Assembly (NCBI RefSeq): GCF_019636075.1
Contig: NZ_JAHBYG010000001.1
Span: forward strand, 124,001-188,000
Length of the DNA: 64,000 bases
Source: Ferrovibrio sp.
GTDB lineage: Bacteria; Pseudomonadota; Alphaproteobacteria; Ferrovibrionales; Ferrovibrionaceae
Direction: 5' to 3'
This document shows, in pieces, positions 16,625-23,722 of the stretch. Within the stretch, counting starts at the first letter, position 1. Every line of letters begins with the position of its first letter. The notes beneath the pieces are model-generated. The model was not told the origin of the DNA. It worked only from the letters and a program-made list of their open reading frames with translations, and did not search any database. The translations under genes and the position numbers were made by a program.

Positions 16625-17547
16625 CAGGAAGCCGGTTGGTTATCCAGCCAATGCTGGGCGATCTGCGCCCGGGTGGCGATCCAGGCGCTGCCGGATTCCG
16701 TGATATGGCGCAGGATCTGCTCCAGCGCGGCGATGCGTCCGGGCCGTCCGATCATGCGCAGATGCAGGCCGATAGACATCATGCGCGGCGCGGTTTGGCC
16801 TTCGCGGGCCAGCCAATCATAGGCATCGGTTACATAGCCGGAGAAATCGCCGGCGCGGGCGAAACGCTGGGTGTTTTGAAACTGCATGTCGTTGGTATCG
16901 AACGCATAGGGCAGCACCAGATGGCGCTTGCCGCTCACGTTCACGAAATACGGCATGTCGTCGTTATAGGCGTCGCTGTCGTAGAGAAAGCCGCCATCCT
17001 CCACCAGCAGGCGGCGGGTGTTGGCCGAACTGGCCGAGCGCGTATGCCAACCGCGCGGCCGCTGGCCGGTGGCCGCCTCGATGGCCTGGATGGTGCGGCT
17101 GATGCAATCGCGTTCGTCTGCCTCGCTCATGTCGGCATGGCTTTGCCAACGCCAACCATGGGCCGATACTTCGTGGCCGCGTGCCACCGCGTCGCGTGCC
17201 AGCAGCGGCGAACGCTGCACGGCCAGGCCGCAGGCGCTCACCGTAGCCTTGGCGTTAAAGCGGTCGAGCAGATCCATGACACGCCACCAGGCGGCGCGGC
17301 TGCCGTATTCGAAATGGCTTTCGATGCAGGGATCGGCGCCATCCAGGCGATGCACCACTTCGTAGATTGCCTCGTTATGGTCGTCGCCGCCCGAGACGGT
17401 GAATTCGGCGCCTTCTTCGAAATTCACCACGAAAGACACCGCCACCGATGCATTGCCGGGCCAGCGTATGGCCGGCGGCTTGCCGCCATAGCCGATCAGG
17501 TCGCGCTGCATGGGGGAAGCATTATTGTCGTTCGAACGCGGCTGCAT
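16624..17547 (-). CDS. polysaccharide deacetylase family protein, PuuE-type allantoinase-like
   Basis: A 307-aa protein whose opening RDLIGYGGKPP, WPG and VNFEEGAE match the PuuE branch of the polysaccharide deacetylase family, which includes metal-independent allantoinases. ESHFEYGSRAAWWRV and HEVSAHGWRW are further PuuE-like blocks. If it is an allantoinase, it opens the hydantoin ring of allantoin to allantoate; a related cyclic ureide is also possible. ATG 17547 is used (GGAG lies about 14 nt upstream); ATG 17511 is an alternative. It is 8 bp downstream of the permease gene and just before the racemase gene. Confidence 0.83.
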   Translation of the reverse strand: MQPRSNDNNASPMQRDLIGYGGKPPAIRWPGNASVAVSFVVNFEEGAEFTVSGGDDHNEAIYEVVHRLDGADPCIESHFEYGSRAAWWRVMDLLDRFNAKATVSACGLAVQRSPLLARDAVARGHEVSAHGWRWQSHADMSEADERDCISRTIQAIEAATGQRPRGWHTRSASSANTRRLLVEDGGFLYDSDAYNDDMPYFVNVSGKRHLVLPYAFDTNDMQFQNTQRFARAGDFSGYVTDAYDWLAREGQTAPRMMSIGLHLRMIGRPGRIAALEQILRHITESGSAWIATRAQIAQHWLDNQPAS

Positions 17548-17555
17548 ACGCACAC

Positions 17556-18371
17556 TCAGTCTCCGGTTCCGGCCATGCGGTTGAGGCCCACCAGGCGGTC
17601 GCCGATCAGCAGCAGGGCCAGGGTGGCCGCCAGGATCAGGCTGGACAAGGCCGCCAGGGTGGGATCGGGCGCTTCCTCGATATATTGCAGCATCTTGATC
17701 GGCAGCGTCTTGGTGCGTGCATCGGTGAGGAAGATCGAGATCGGGTAATTGTCGAAAGACGCCAGGAAGGCGAAGAACGAGGCGGTGAAGAAAGACGGCG
17801 CCAAGGCCGGCACCATCACCTTCATGATCGCGGCGGGAAAGCTGCAACCCAGCATGCGCGCGGCCTCGATCAGCGTGAAGTCGAACCGCGTGAGGCCGGC
17901 CAGCATGGTGCGCGCCACATAGGGCAGGGTGATGATCAGATGCGCCAGCAGCAGCGCCGGATAGGCGGCGGTAAGGCCAGCCATGCGGAAGAATTGCAGC
18001 AGCGCGATGCCGATCACCAGGCCGGGCAGCATCAACGGCGAAACCAGCAGAGCGCCGAAAATCTCGCCGCCCGGCAGCTTGCCGCGGATGATGCCGATCG
18101 CCGCCATGGTGCCCAGTATCAGCGAGATCGCGGTGGAAAGCGCCGCTACCTGCAAGGTAAGCAGCAAGGCCGGCCAGAAACCATCCAGATTGCCGATGCG
18201 GCCATACCAGCGCAGCGACAAGGCGCCACCGGGATCGAAGAGCGGAGGCAAATCGAAAACCGGCGTGGGCGAAAAGCTGGTGGCTACGATCACCGCCAGC
18301 GGCGCCAGCAGAAAGGCCGATGCCAGCAGGATGCAGAGGATGCAGAAGCCGATGGCGATGCGTTCGGTCAT
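17556..18371 (-). CDS. ABC transporter permease, PotC-like
   Basis: A 271-aa permease of the spermidine/putrescine-type (BPD_transp_1) family with about six membrane segments. The EAA loop is LIEAARMLGCSFPAAIMKV. The N-terminus ILLASAFLLAPLAVIVATSFSP and the middle LRWYGR resemble PotC. It is spaced 7 bp from the preceding PotB-like gene and 8 bp from the next gene, indicating one transcript. The cargo is unlikely to be a polyamine here given the ureide-type enzymes in the operon, but sequence alone cannot settle this. Confidence 0.92.
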   Translation of the reverse strand: MTERIAIGFCILCILLASAFLLAPLAVIVATSFSPTPVFDLPPLFDPGGALSLRWYGRIGNLDGFWPALLLTLQVAALSTAISLILGTMAAIGIIRGKLPGGEIFGALLVSPLMLPGLVIGIALLQFFRMAGLTAAYPALLLAHLIITLPYVARTMLAGLTRFDFTLIEAARMLGCSFPAAIMKVMVPALAPSFFTASFFAFLASFDNYPISIFLTDARTKTLPIKMLQYIEEAPDPTLAALSSLILAATLALLLIGDRLVGLNRMAGTGD

Positions 18372-18378
18372 GGCATCC

Positions 18379-19218
18379 TCACGATTTGGGCCGGCCCAGC
18401 CGGGCGCTGAGCATCACCACGGTGAGTGCAATCGCCAGCAGCACGGCACCGGCCGCCGCGCCGAAAGCCGGTTCGCGGGTGAGCAGGAAGGCCTTGGCGA
18501 TCAGTGTCGGCAGGGTTTGATAGCGTTCGCCCATCAGCAGGGTGGGGATCACATAGGCCGATACCGCCAGGGCAAAAACCAGTGCCGTGCCGGCCACGAT
18601 GCCAGGCAGGCTGAGCGGCAAGGTCACACGCAGGAAACGCAGCAATGGCGGGGCGCCGAGCGTGGCGGCGGCTTCGTTCAGCCGGCGGTCGATCTGCGCC
18701 ACCACGGCAAAAACCGGCAGGATCATGAATGGCAGGAAGATGTTGACCGCGCCTACGATCAGCGCGGTTTCGGTGAAGATCAGCCGGATCGGCTCGTCGA
18801 TGATGTGCAGTGCCATCAGTGTCTTGTTCACCACGCCGGTGGAGCGCAGCAGTACGGTCCAGGCAAAGGCCTTCACGATCACGCCGATGGATAGCGGCAG
18901 GAATAATGTCAGCAGCAGCAGGCTGCGCAGGCGGCCGCGCAGATAGATCAGGCCGAAGGCCGCCGGATAGCCCAGCAGCAAAGCGAAGACGGTGGTCAGG
19001 CTGGCGAATTTCAGCGAGTTCCAGATGATGCCTAGGTAATAGCCATCGCCCAGCAGCTTGCCATAGGCCGTGAGGCCGAAGCCGCCCTGCGGACCGGTGA
19101 GGCTGACCGGCAGCAGAAACATCAACGGCAGCATGAACAGGCCCAATAGCGGCAGCATGGCCGGCACCAGCAGGCCATAGCCCAGCATGCGTTCGCGCCC
19201 GATCAGTCTGCCGCTCAT
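18379..19218 (-). CDS. ABC transporter permease, PotB-like
   Basis: A 279-aa permease, the partner of the PotC-like protein. The membrane core contains TVFALLLGYPAAFGLIYLRG, and the EAA loop reads NEAAATLGAPPLLRFLRVTLPL. The start at 19218 overlaps the ATPase stop codon as ATGA, which is why it is preferred over the upstream in-frame ATG at 19266 inside the ATPase gene. Confidence 0.92.
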   Translation of the reverse strand: MSGRLIGRERMLGYGLLVPAMLPLLGLFMLPLMFLLPVSLTGPQGGFGLTAYGKLLGDGYYLGIIWNSLKFASLTTVFALLLGYPAAFGLIYLRGRLRSLLLLTLFLPLSIGVIVKAFAWTVLLRSTGVVNKTLMALHIIDEPIRLIFTETALIVGAVNIFLPFMILPVFAVVAQIDRRLNEAAATLGAPPLLRFLRVTLPLSLPGIVAGTALVFALAVSAYVIPTLLMGERYQTLPTLIAKAFLLTREPAFGAAAGAVLLAIALTVVMLSARLGRPKS

Positions 19219-20330
19219 GAGGCTGCGTCCGGATCGGGATAGACGAAGGTTTTGTCCACCGGCCAATGCAGGGTTACGGCGGCGCCGGCTTCGGGCTGCG
19301 GCGAACCGCCGGCAAGCTGCGCCAGCAACTGCGCGCCGTTGGCGGCATCCACATGCAACATGCTATGCGCGCCATGGAAAACCGCCATGCGCAGGCGGCC
19401 ACTGACGCTGTTGGCATTGCCAAGCGGCGCGATGCCAATATGCTCGGGCCGCACCGCCACCACCACTTTGGCGCCGATGGCGAAATTCGCCCGTGCGCGT
19501 ACCGGGCCAGCCTGGGTGTCGATTTCGATCAGGCCTTGGGCATCCTGACCGGTCACGCGGCCCTTGAGCTGGGTCGACAATCCGATGAACGACATCGCAA
19601 ACAGCGTAGCCGGTTCGGCATAGATGGTTTTCGGATCGGCATATTGTTCGATCCGTCCGCCCTGCATCACCGCGATGCGATCAGACATGGTGAGCGCTTC
19701 GTCTTGATCGTGGGTTACGAAAATCGCCGTGCCGCCGATCTCGCGCAGCAACTGGCGCAACTCCACCTGCATTTCCTCGCGCAGCTTGCGATCCAGCGCG
19801 CTCAAGGCTTCGTCGAACAGCACCACGGTGGGCTGCACGGCCAATGCGCGGGCCAGCGCCACGCGTTGCTGCTGGCCGCCCGAAAGCGCCGAGATCGGCC
19901 TATCGGCCAGATGCGCCAGATGCACCAGGCCGAGATAGCGTTCGATGGTTTCCGCCATGCCGGCCTTGGCCATGCCCTGGATGTGCAGGCCGAAGCCGAT
20001 ATTGTCGCGCACATTGAGATGCGGAAACAGTGCGTAATTCTGGAACACCACGCCGATATTGCGCTTATGCGGCGGCATGCGGGTGACATCGCGGCCGGCA
20101 ATCGTCACCTGGCCCTGATCGGGCAGGGTCAGGCCGGCAATCGCCCGCAGCAAGGTGGTCTTGCCGCAGCCGGAAGGGCCGAGCAGGGTCACCAATTCGC
20201 CGGGCGCCACCGCAAGGTCCACACGGTCCAGCACGGTGGCGGCACCGAAGCGTTTGGAAACCGCGCGCACACGCAGCCTTGCGGTTTCCGGGCGTGCGGT
20301 TTCCTCTTGCATGGCGGGTTTCGCGCTCAC
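19215..20330 (-). CDS. ABC transporter ATP-binding protein, PotA-like
   Basis: A 371-aa ATPase. Walker A is GPSGCGKTT, the signature is LSGGQQQR, Walker B is VVLFDEALSALD, and the H-loop is FVTHDQDEAL. A C-terminal TOBE regulatory domain includes AVRPEHIGIAP. The GTG at 20330 overlaps the binding-protein stop (GTGA), matching the coupled starts elsewhere in this operon. ATG 20312 would shorten the product by six residues. It powers import of the operon's unknown substrate. Confidence 0.92.
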   Translation of the reverse strand: MSAKPAMQEETARPETARLRVRAVSKRFGAATVLDRVDLAVAPGELVTLLGPSGCGKTTLLRAIAGLTLPDQGQVTIAGRDVTRMPPHKRNIGVVFQNYALFPHLNVRDNIGFGLHIQGMAKAGMAETIERYLGLVHLAHLADRPISALSGGQQQRVALARALAVQPTVVLFDEALSALDRKLREEMQVELRQLLREIGGTAIFVTHDQDEALTMSDRIAVMQGGRIEQYADPKTIYAEPATLFAMSFIGLSTQLKGRVTGQDAQGLIEIDTQAGPVRARANFAIGAKVVVAVRPEHIGIAPLGNANSVSGRLRMAVFHGAHSMLHVDAANGAQLLAQLAGGSPQPEAGAAVTLHWPVDKTFVYPDPDAAS

Positions 20331-21391
20331 AGCAACTCGCGGTTCCAGCGTTCGATCCAGGCCGGCCGGCCCTTGGCGAAATGCTCCCAATCCGGCGCAA
20401 ACAATTTGGCGGCATCGGGGAAGCCGGCCGGCTTGGTGGCATCGGGATTGACCGGCGCCACGAAGGCCTTGGCTGCCAGCACGCTCTGCACCTCGGGGCT
20501 CAGGAAAGCGTCGATCACCGCATTGGCCAAATCGCCGCCGGGGCCATTGGACACCTTGGCGAGGCCAGACGGCATGGCGAAACCGCCTTCCTGCGGAATC
20601 GCCAAATCCACCGGCGAACCATCGGCCTTGCGGATCAGCGTATAGGCCGAGAACTGGCCGCCGATCATCGCGGCTTCGCCTTGCTCCAGCAGGTTAATCG
20701 CCTGCGGGGCGTTGGTGTAGATGTTCAGTAGGTTGGGCTTCAGGCTTTTCAGTTTCTTGAACGCCGCCTCGATATCGTATTGCGCATCCTTGAACGGCTT
20801 GCCGGTTTCCAGATGCGCGGCCACCAGCAGGGTCCAATAGCCTTCGGTGTTGTTCAGCGAGGGCACGATCACACGGCCCTTGTTGGCGCCATCCCACAGC
20901 GCGGTCCAGCTTGCCGGCGGGGTTTTCATGCGGCTGCTGTTGAAAGCGATGCCGGCCCAGGGCTGTTGGTAATTCACCCACAAGCCATCGCGATGAATGG
21001 TGGTGGCCGCAAGCTTGCCCATGGTGGGCACGGCGGCCGGTGCGATCTTGGCGATCAGGCCTTGATCGGCGGCGGCCAGCATCACCGGATCGTCCATCAC
21101 CACCACCGACATTTTCGGCGCCGCTTTGTCGGCCTGCAGCTTTTGCAGATTGGTGAGCGAATTGGAGCCTTCATAGAGAATCTTCACGCCCAGCTTCTTC
21201 TCGATGATCGGGAAGATATCGGCGTTGAAATATTTGGCGGCGCCGGCGGGGCCGCCTACAACGATTTCCTTGGGCTGAGCGCGAACCAGACCCGGCATGC
21301 CGACCAGGCCGATGGCGGCGCCGGCGGTCAGACCGCTTTTGAGAAAGCTGCGGCGAGAATGCTTGGCTTGCGAATAGGATGCGATGTTCAT
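20327..21391 (-). CDS. ABC transporter substrate-binding protein (SBP family 1, PotD-like) with Tat signal
   Basis: A 354-aa periplasmic binding protein. The N-terminus has a twin-arginine motif, SRRSFLKSG (Arg13-Arg14), then an Ala/Gly-rich hydrophobic stretch ending VRAQ, so export is probably by the Tat system in a folded state. The body matches extracellular solute-binding proteins of the polyamine/iron type (IYTNAPQAINLLEQGEAAM, and WIERWNRELL at the end). GGGGG precedes the ATG. First gene of the six-gene operon, divergent from a GntR gene and preceded by TGTGCACA palindromes. Confidence 0.91.
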   Translation of the reverse strand: MNIASYSQAKHSRRSFLKSGLTAGAAIGLVGMPGLVRAQPKEIVVGGPAGAAKYFNADIFPIIEKKLGVKILYEGSNSLTNLQKLQADKAAPKMSVVVMDDPVMLAAADQGLIAKIAPAAVPTMGKLAATTIHRDGLWVNYQQPWAGIAFNSSRMKTPPASWTALWDGANKGRVIVPSLNNTEGYWTLLVAAHLETGKPFKDAQYDIEAAFKKLKSLKPNLLNIYTNAPQAINLLEQGEAAMIGGQFSAYTLIRKADGSPVDLAIPQEGGFAMPSGLAKVSNGPGGDLANAVIDAFLSPEVQSVLAAKAFVAPVNPDATKPAGFPDAAKLFAPDWEHFAKGRPAWIERWNRELL

Positions 21392-21489
21392 TATGTCCCC
21401 CTGGTCAGAATGGCGCCTTTCGCAGGGCGGGGCGAGCCCGTCTGCCGCCGGCTTGCGATCCAGGAGGGCTACGCAAGGCTTGTGCCAAA

Positions 21490-21497
21490 TGTGCACA
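21490..21497. promoter_or_regulatory. TGTGCACA palindrome, putative GntR operator 1
   Basis: A perfect 8-bp palindrome TGTGCACA with AT-rich flanks, about 100 bp upstream of the binding-protein start. It shares its core with the two sites at 21571 and 21593. GT-N2-AC cores are usual for FCD-type GntR regulators. Confidence 0.55.
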
Positions 21498-21564
21498 ATT
21501 TGTATAACCATATAGGAATAAAGGATTTTGAATTATATGCCCCATCATATCGGCCATCCCTGGA

Positions 21565-21606
21565 AATTTTTGTGCACATTTTATATTAAAAGTGTGCACA
21601 AAAATT
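21565..21606. promoter_or_regulatory. paired TGTGCACA palindromes in a perfect 14-bp inverted repeat, putative GntR operator 2/3
   Basis: AATTTTTGTGCACA (21565-21578) and its exact reverse complement (21593-21606) flank a 14-bp AT-rich spacer. Each arm holds a self-palindromic TGTGCACA; the centres are 22 bp apart, about two helical turns, which suits cooperative dimer binding. The site lies 25 bp before the GntR start and between the two divergent genes, so it could regulate both. Confidence 0.7.
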
Positions 21607-21630
21607 GCGCGCTTGTCACGGTCTTCTGAC

Positions 21631-22308
21631 ATGGCGAGCGCAGATGAGGCGATTTATCGCGAGATAGCCGACGCCATCCTGCAGGGGCGGTTGAAGGCCG
21701 GCACCAAATTGCCGGAACACAAACTGGCGGCGATTTTCGGCGTCTCGCGCGAGCGTATCCGTAAATTGCTGCATCGCCTGGCTGCTGAACGGCGGTTGGA
21801 AATCATCCCCAATCGCGGGTGTTTCGTACCCCGGCCCAGCGTTGCCGATGTACGGATGATTTACGAGGCGCATCGGGTCTTCGAGGCCGGCGTGATCGAG
21901 CAACTGCTGCGCAGGCTGGACGACCGTATTTTACAGGCCCTCGATGCCCATCTGGCGCAAGAGCGCGAGGCTGCCGGGCGCGGCGACCGCGCGGCGTCGG
22001 TCCGGCTTTCAGGGGCATTCCACCTGCTGCTCACCGACTCCCTGGGCAATGCGGAATTATCCAGGTTCTTGAGGGAGTTGCTGAGCCGCTCGTCGCTCAT
22101 GGTGTCGGTTTACGAACCGGCGCAATCCTCGGTCTGTGCGGTGGATGAACATGCCGGCATCGTGCAGGCGCTGCGACAGCGCGACCTGGCTACGGCCTTG
22201 CGGCTTTCGCGCGAGCATTTCACCCATATCGAGAACCGGCTAAACCTTGAGCATGCAGGTGGGCCGGATGCCGATCTAGCAGCGCTATTCGCCTCCCGGG
22301 AACCATAA
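21631..22308 (+). CDS. GntR family transcriptional regulator (FCD type)
   Basis: A 225-aa regulator. The winged helix-turn-helix is at residues ~10-75 (KLPEHKLAAIFGVSRERIRKLLHRLAAERRLEI, then RGCFVPRPS), and the rest is an FCD domain (VRMIYEAHRVFEAGVIEQLL; DEHAGIVQALRQRDLATALRLSREHF). It is divergent from the transporter/PuuE/racemase operon and is its likely local regulator and autoregulator. ATG 21631 is used; a GTG at 21592 is in frame but falls inside the inverted-repeat operator. No strong ribosome-binding site is visible. Confidence 0.91.
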   Translation: MASADEAIYREIADAILQGRLKAGTKLPEHKLAAIFGVSRERIRKLLHRLAAERRLEIIPNRGCFVPRPSVADVRMIYEAHRVFEAGVIEQLLRRLDDRILQALDAHLAQEREAAGRGDRAASVRLSGAFHLLLTDSLGNAELSRFLRELLSRSSLMVSVYEPAQSSVCAVDEHAGIVQALRQRDLATALRLSREHFTHIENRLNLEHAGGPDADLAALFASREP

Positions 22309-22405
22309 GCCGGGCAACCAGCATATGGATTGTCAGGCGGCTTTCATACAGCGGGAACGGGAAACCACACTGTAGAATAGTTTTTCAGAATGAACCCCTT
22401 GGCAA

Positions 22406-22435
22406 TTGCGCCATGCCACTACAAGTATATATATA
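22406..22435 (+). promoter_or_regulatory. possible promoter of the pentapeptide-repeat gene
   Basis: TTGCGC at 22406-22411 is followed 16-18 bp later by an alternating TATATATATA tract (22426-22435). This is the most AT-rich spot in the 166-bp gap before the gene. The -35 match is poor. Confidence 0.3.
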
Positions 22436-22474
22436 GTTACTGCTTTTCTTGGCCCTTAAGCCCCTTGCTTCGCC

Positions 22475-23713
22475 ATGATGGATTACCAGGATCCACCTTT
22501 CATGCTGTCGGTCATGCTCGACCGGCATGCCGCGTATGTGCAGCGCAAAAAAGACGGCAAGCGCATGCAGCGCTCGGGCGAGGATTTTTGCGGCCTGATG
22601 CTGAACGAAGCGATTCTGGACGATGCCATTCTGCCCGGCGCGCGCTTCATCCGCGCTTCGCTGGCCCGGGCCAGGATGAAGGGCACCGATCTTTACAACG
22701 CGGATTTCACGCGCGCCGAGATTTCTGCGGCCACGCTTGAAAACGCCGATCTGCGCGGCGCCAATCTCCAATCCGTCCGTGCGGTGAAGACCGTGTTCAA
22801 GGGCGCAGATATGCGCCCCGGCCGCCTTGTGCAGGTGAACAAGGAAACCGGCGAGACCCGCGAGGCGACCCGCAATATCAATCTGGGCGAGGCGCAGATC
22901 GACGGCGCGGATTTTTCCAACGCACAGCTTGAAAGCGCCAACTTGTCGGTATCCTCCGCGCGGGAGGCCAGTTTTTCCGGGGCCTCGATGTCGTCGGTCA
23001 ATCTCAGCGGTGCCGATCTCAGCGGTGCCGATTTCAGCAATGCCGAATTGCCCGGCGCCAACCTGACCGGTGCCCGGGTGGAGCATTGCAACTTCAATGG
23101 CGCCAACCTGAAAGGCGCCAATCTGCGCAATGTGGATCTCAGCAAGGCACGCATGGGCAATGCCAAGCTGGAAGGCGCCATCATTCGCAACGGCGTGGAA
23201 TTGTCGCCGCAGCTTGAGCAGGTGCTGCAGCAGCATAGCCTGTGGATCGCCAGCGAAGGCGAGCAGGGCACACGCGCCGACTTCACCAAACAGCAGATGA
23301 CCGGCGCGGATTTTTCAGGCTGCGACCTGCGTGGCGCGGATTTCGCCTATGCCGATCTGGCCGGCGCCGATTTCACCCGCGCGCAACTGGGCTTCACCAA
23401 TTTTCTCGGCGCCATCCTGCGCGCGGCGCGGTTCGATCTCAGCCTTTGCGCCGGCACCATGTTTCAGAGCGCCGATCTGTCGCGCGCCAGCTTTCGCGGT
23501 GCCGAAGTGGTGGGCACCGAAGTTTACAACGCGCAGGGCGAAAGCACCGGTCGCATGGTGTATCCGCGTTTCGATGGCGCGATCATGGCCGATGTGGATT
23601 TTTCCGGGGCCCGCATGTTCGGCCTCAATTTCACCAAGGCAGTCGATCGCCGGCTGATCCTGAACGGCGCGTTGATCGATGCCTGCCTGGGCCTGCCGGC
23701 ACGCCAGGAATAA
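22475..23713 (+). CDS. pentapeptide-repeat protein
   Basis: A 412-aa protein built largely of A(D/N)LXX repeats, predicted to fold as a right-handed quadrilateral beta-helix. A charged N-terminal segment of about 30 residues precedes block 1 (~35-110). Block 2 (~145-245) is rich in GADLSGADFSNAELPGANL-type repeats. A non-repeat helical insert near 250-270 (LEQVLQQHSLW) precedes block 3. There is no signal peptide or membrane segment, so it is probably cytoplasmic. Function is not predictable; some relatives mimic DNA or act as scaffolds. It converges with the histidine kinase gene with a 9-bp gap. Confidence 0.88.
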   Translation: MMDYQDPPFMLSVMLDRHAAYVQRKKDGKRMQRSGEDFCGLMLNEAILDDAILPGARFIRASLARARMKGTDLYNADFTRAEISAATLENADLRGANLQSVRAVKTVFKGADMRPGRLVQVNKETGETREATRNINLGEAQIDGADFSNAQLESANLSVSSAREASFSGASMSSVNLSGADLSGADFSNAELPGANLTGARVEHCNFNGANLKGANLRNVDLSKARMGNAKLEGAIIRNGVELSPQLEQVLQQHSLWIASEGEQGTRADFTKQQMTGADFSGCDLRGADFAYADLAGADFTRAQLGFTNFLGAILRAARFDLSLCAGTMFQSADLSRASFRGAEVVGTEVYNAQGESTGRMVYPRFDGAIMADVDFSGARMFGLNFTKAVDRRLILNGALIDACLGLPARQE

Positions 23714-23722
23714 GTTTCCGCC

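Noticed and set aside
21592..21630. Earlier GTG start for the GntR gene at 21592
   Set aside because: It lies inside the inverted-repeat operator and the added residues show no GntR family similarity; ATG 21631 fits the family start.
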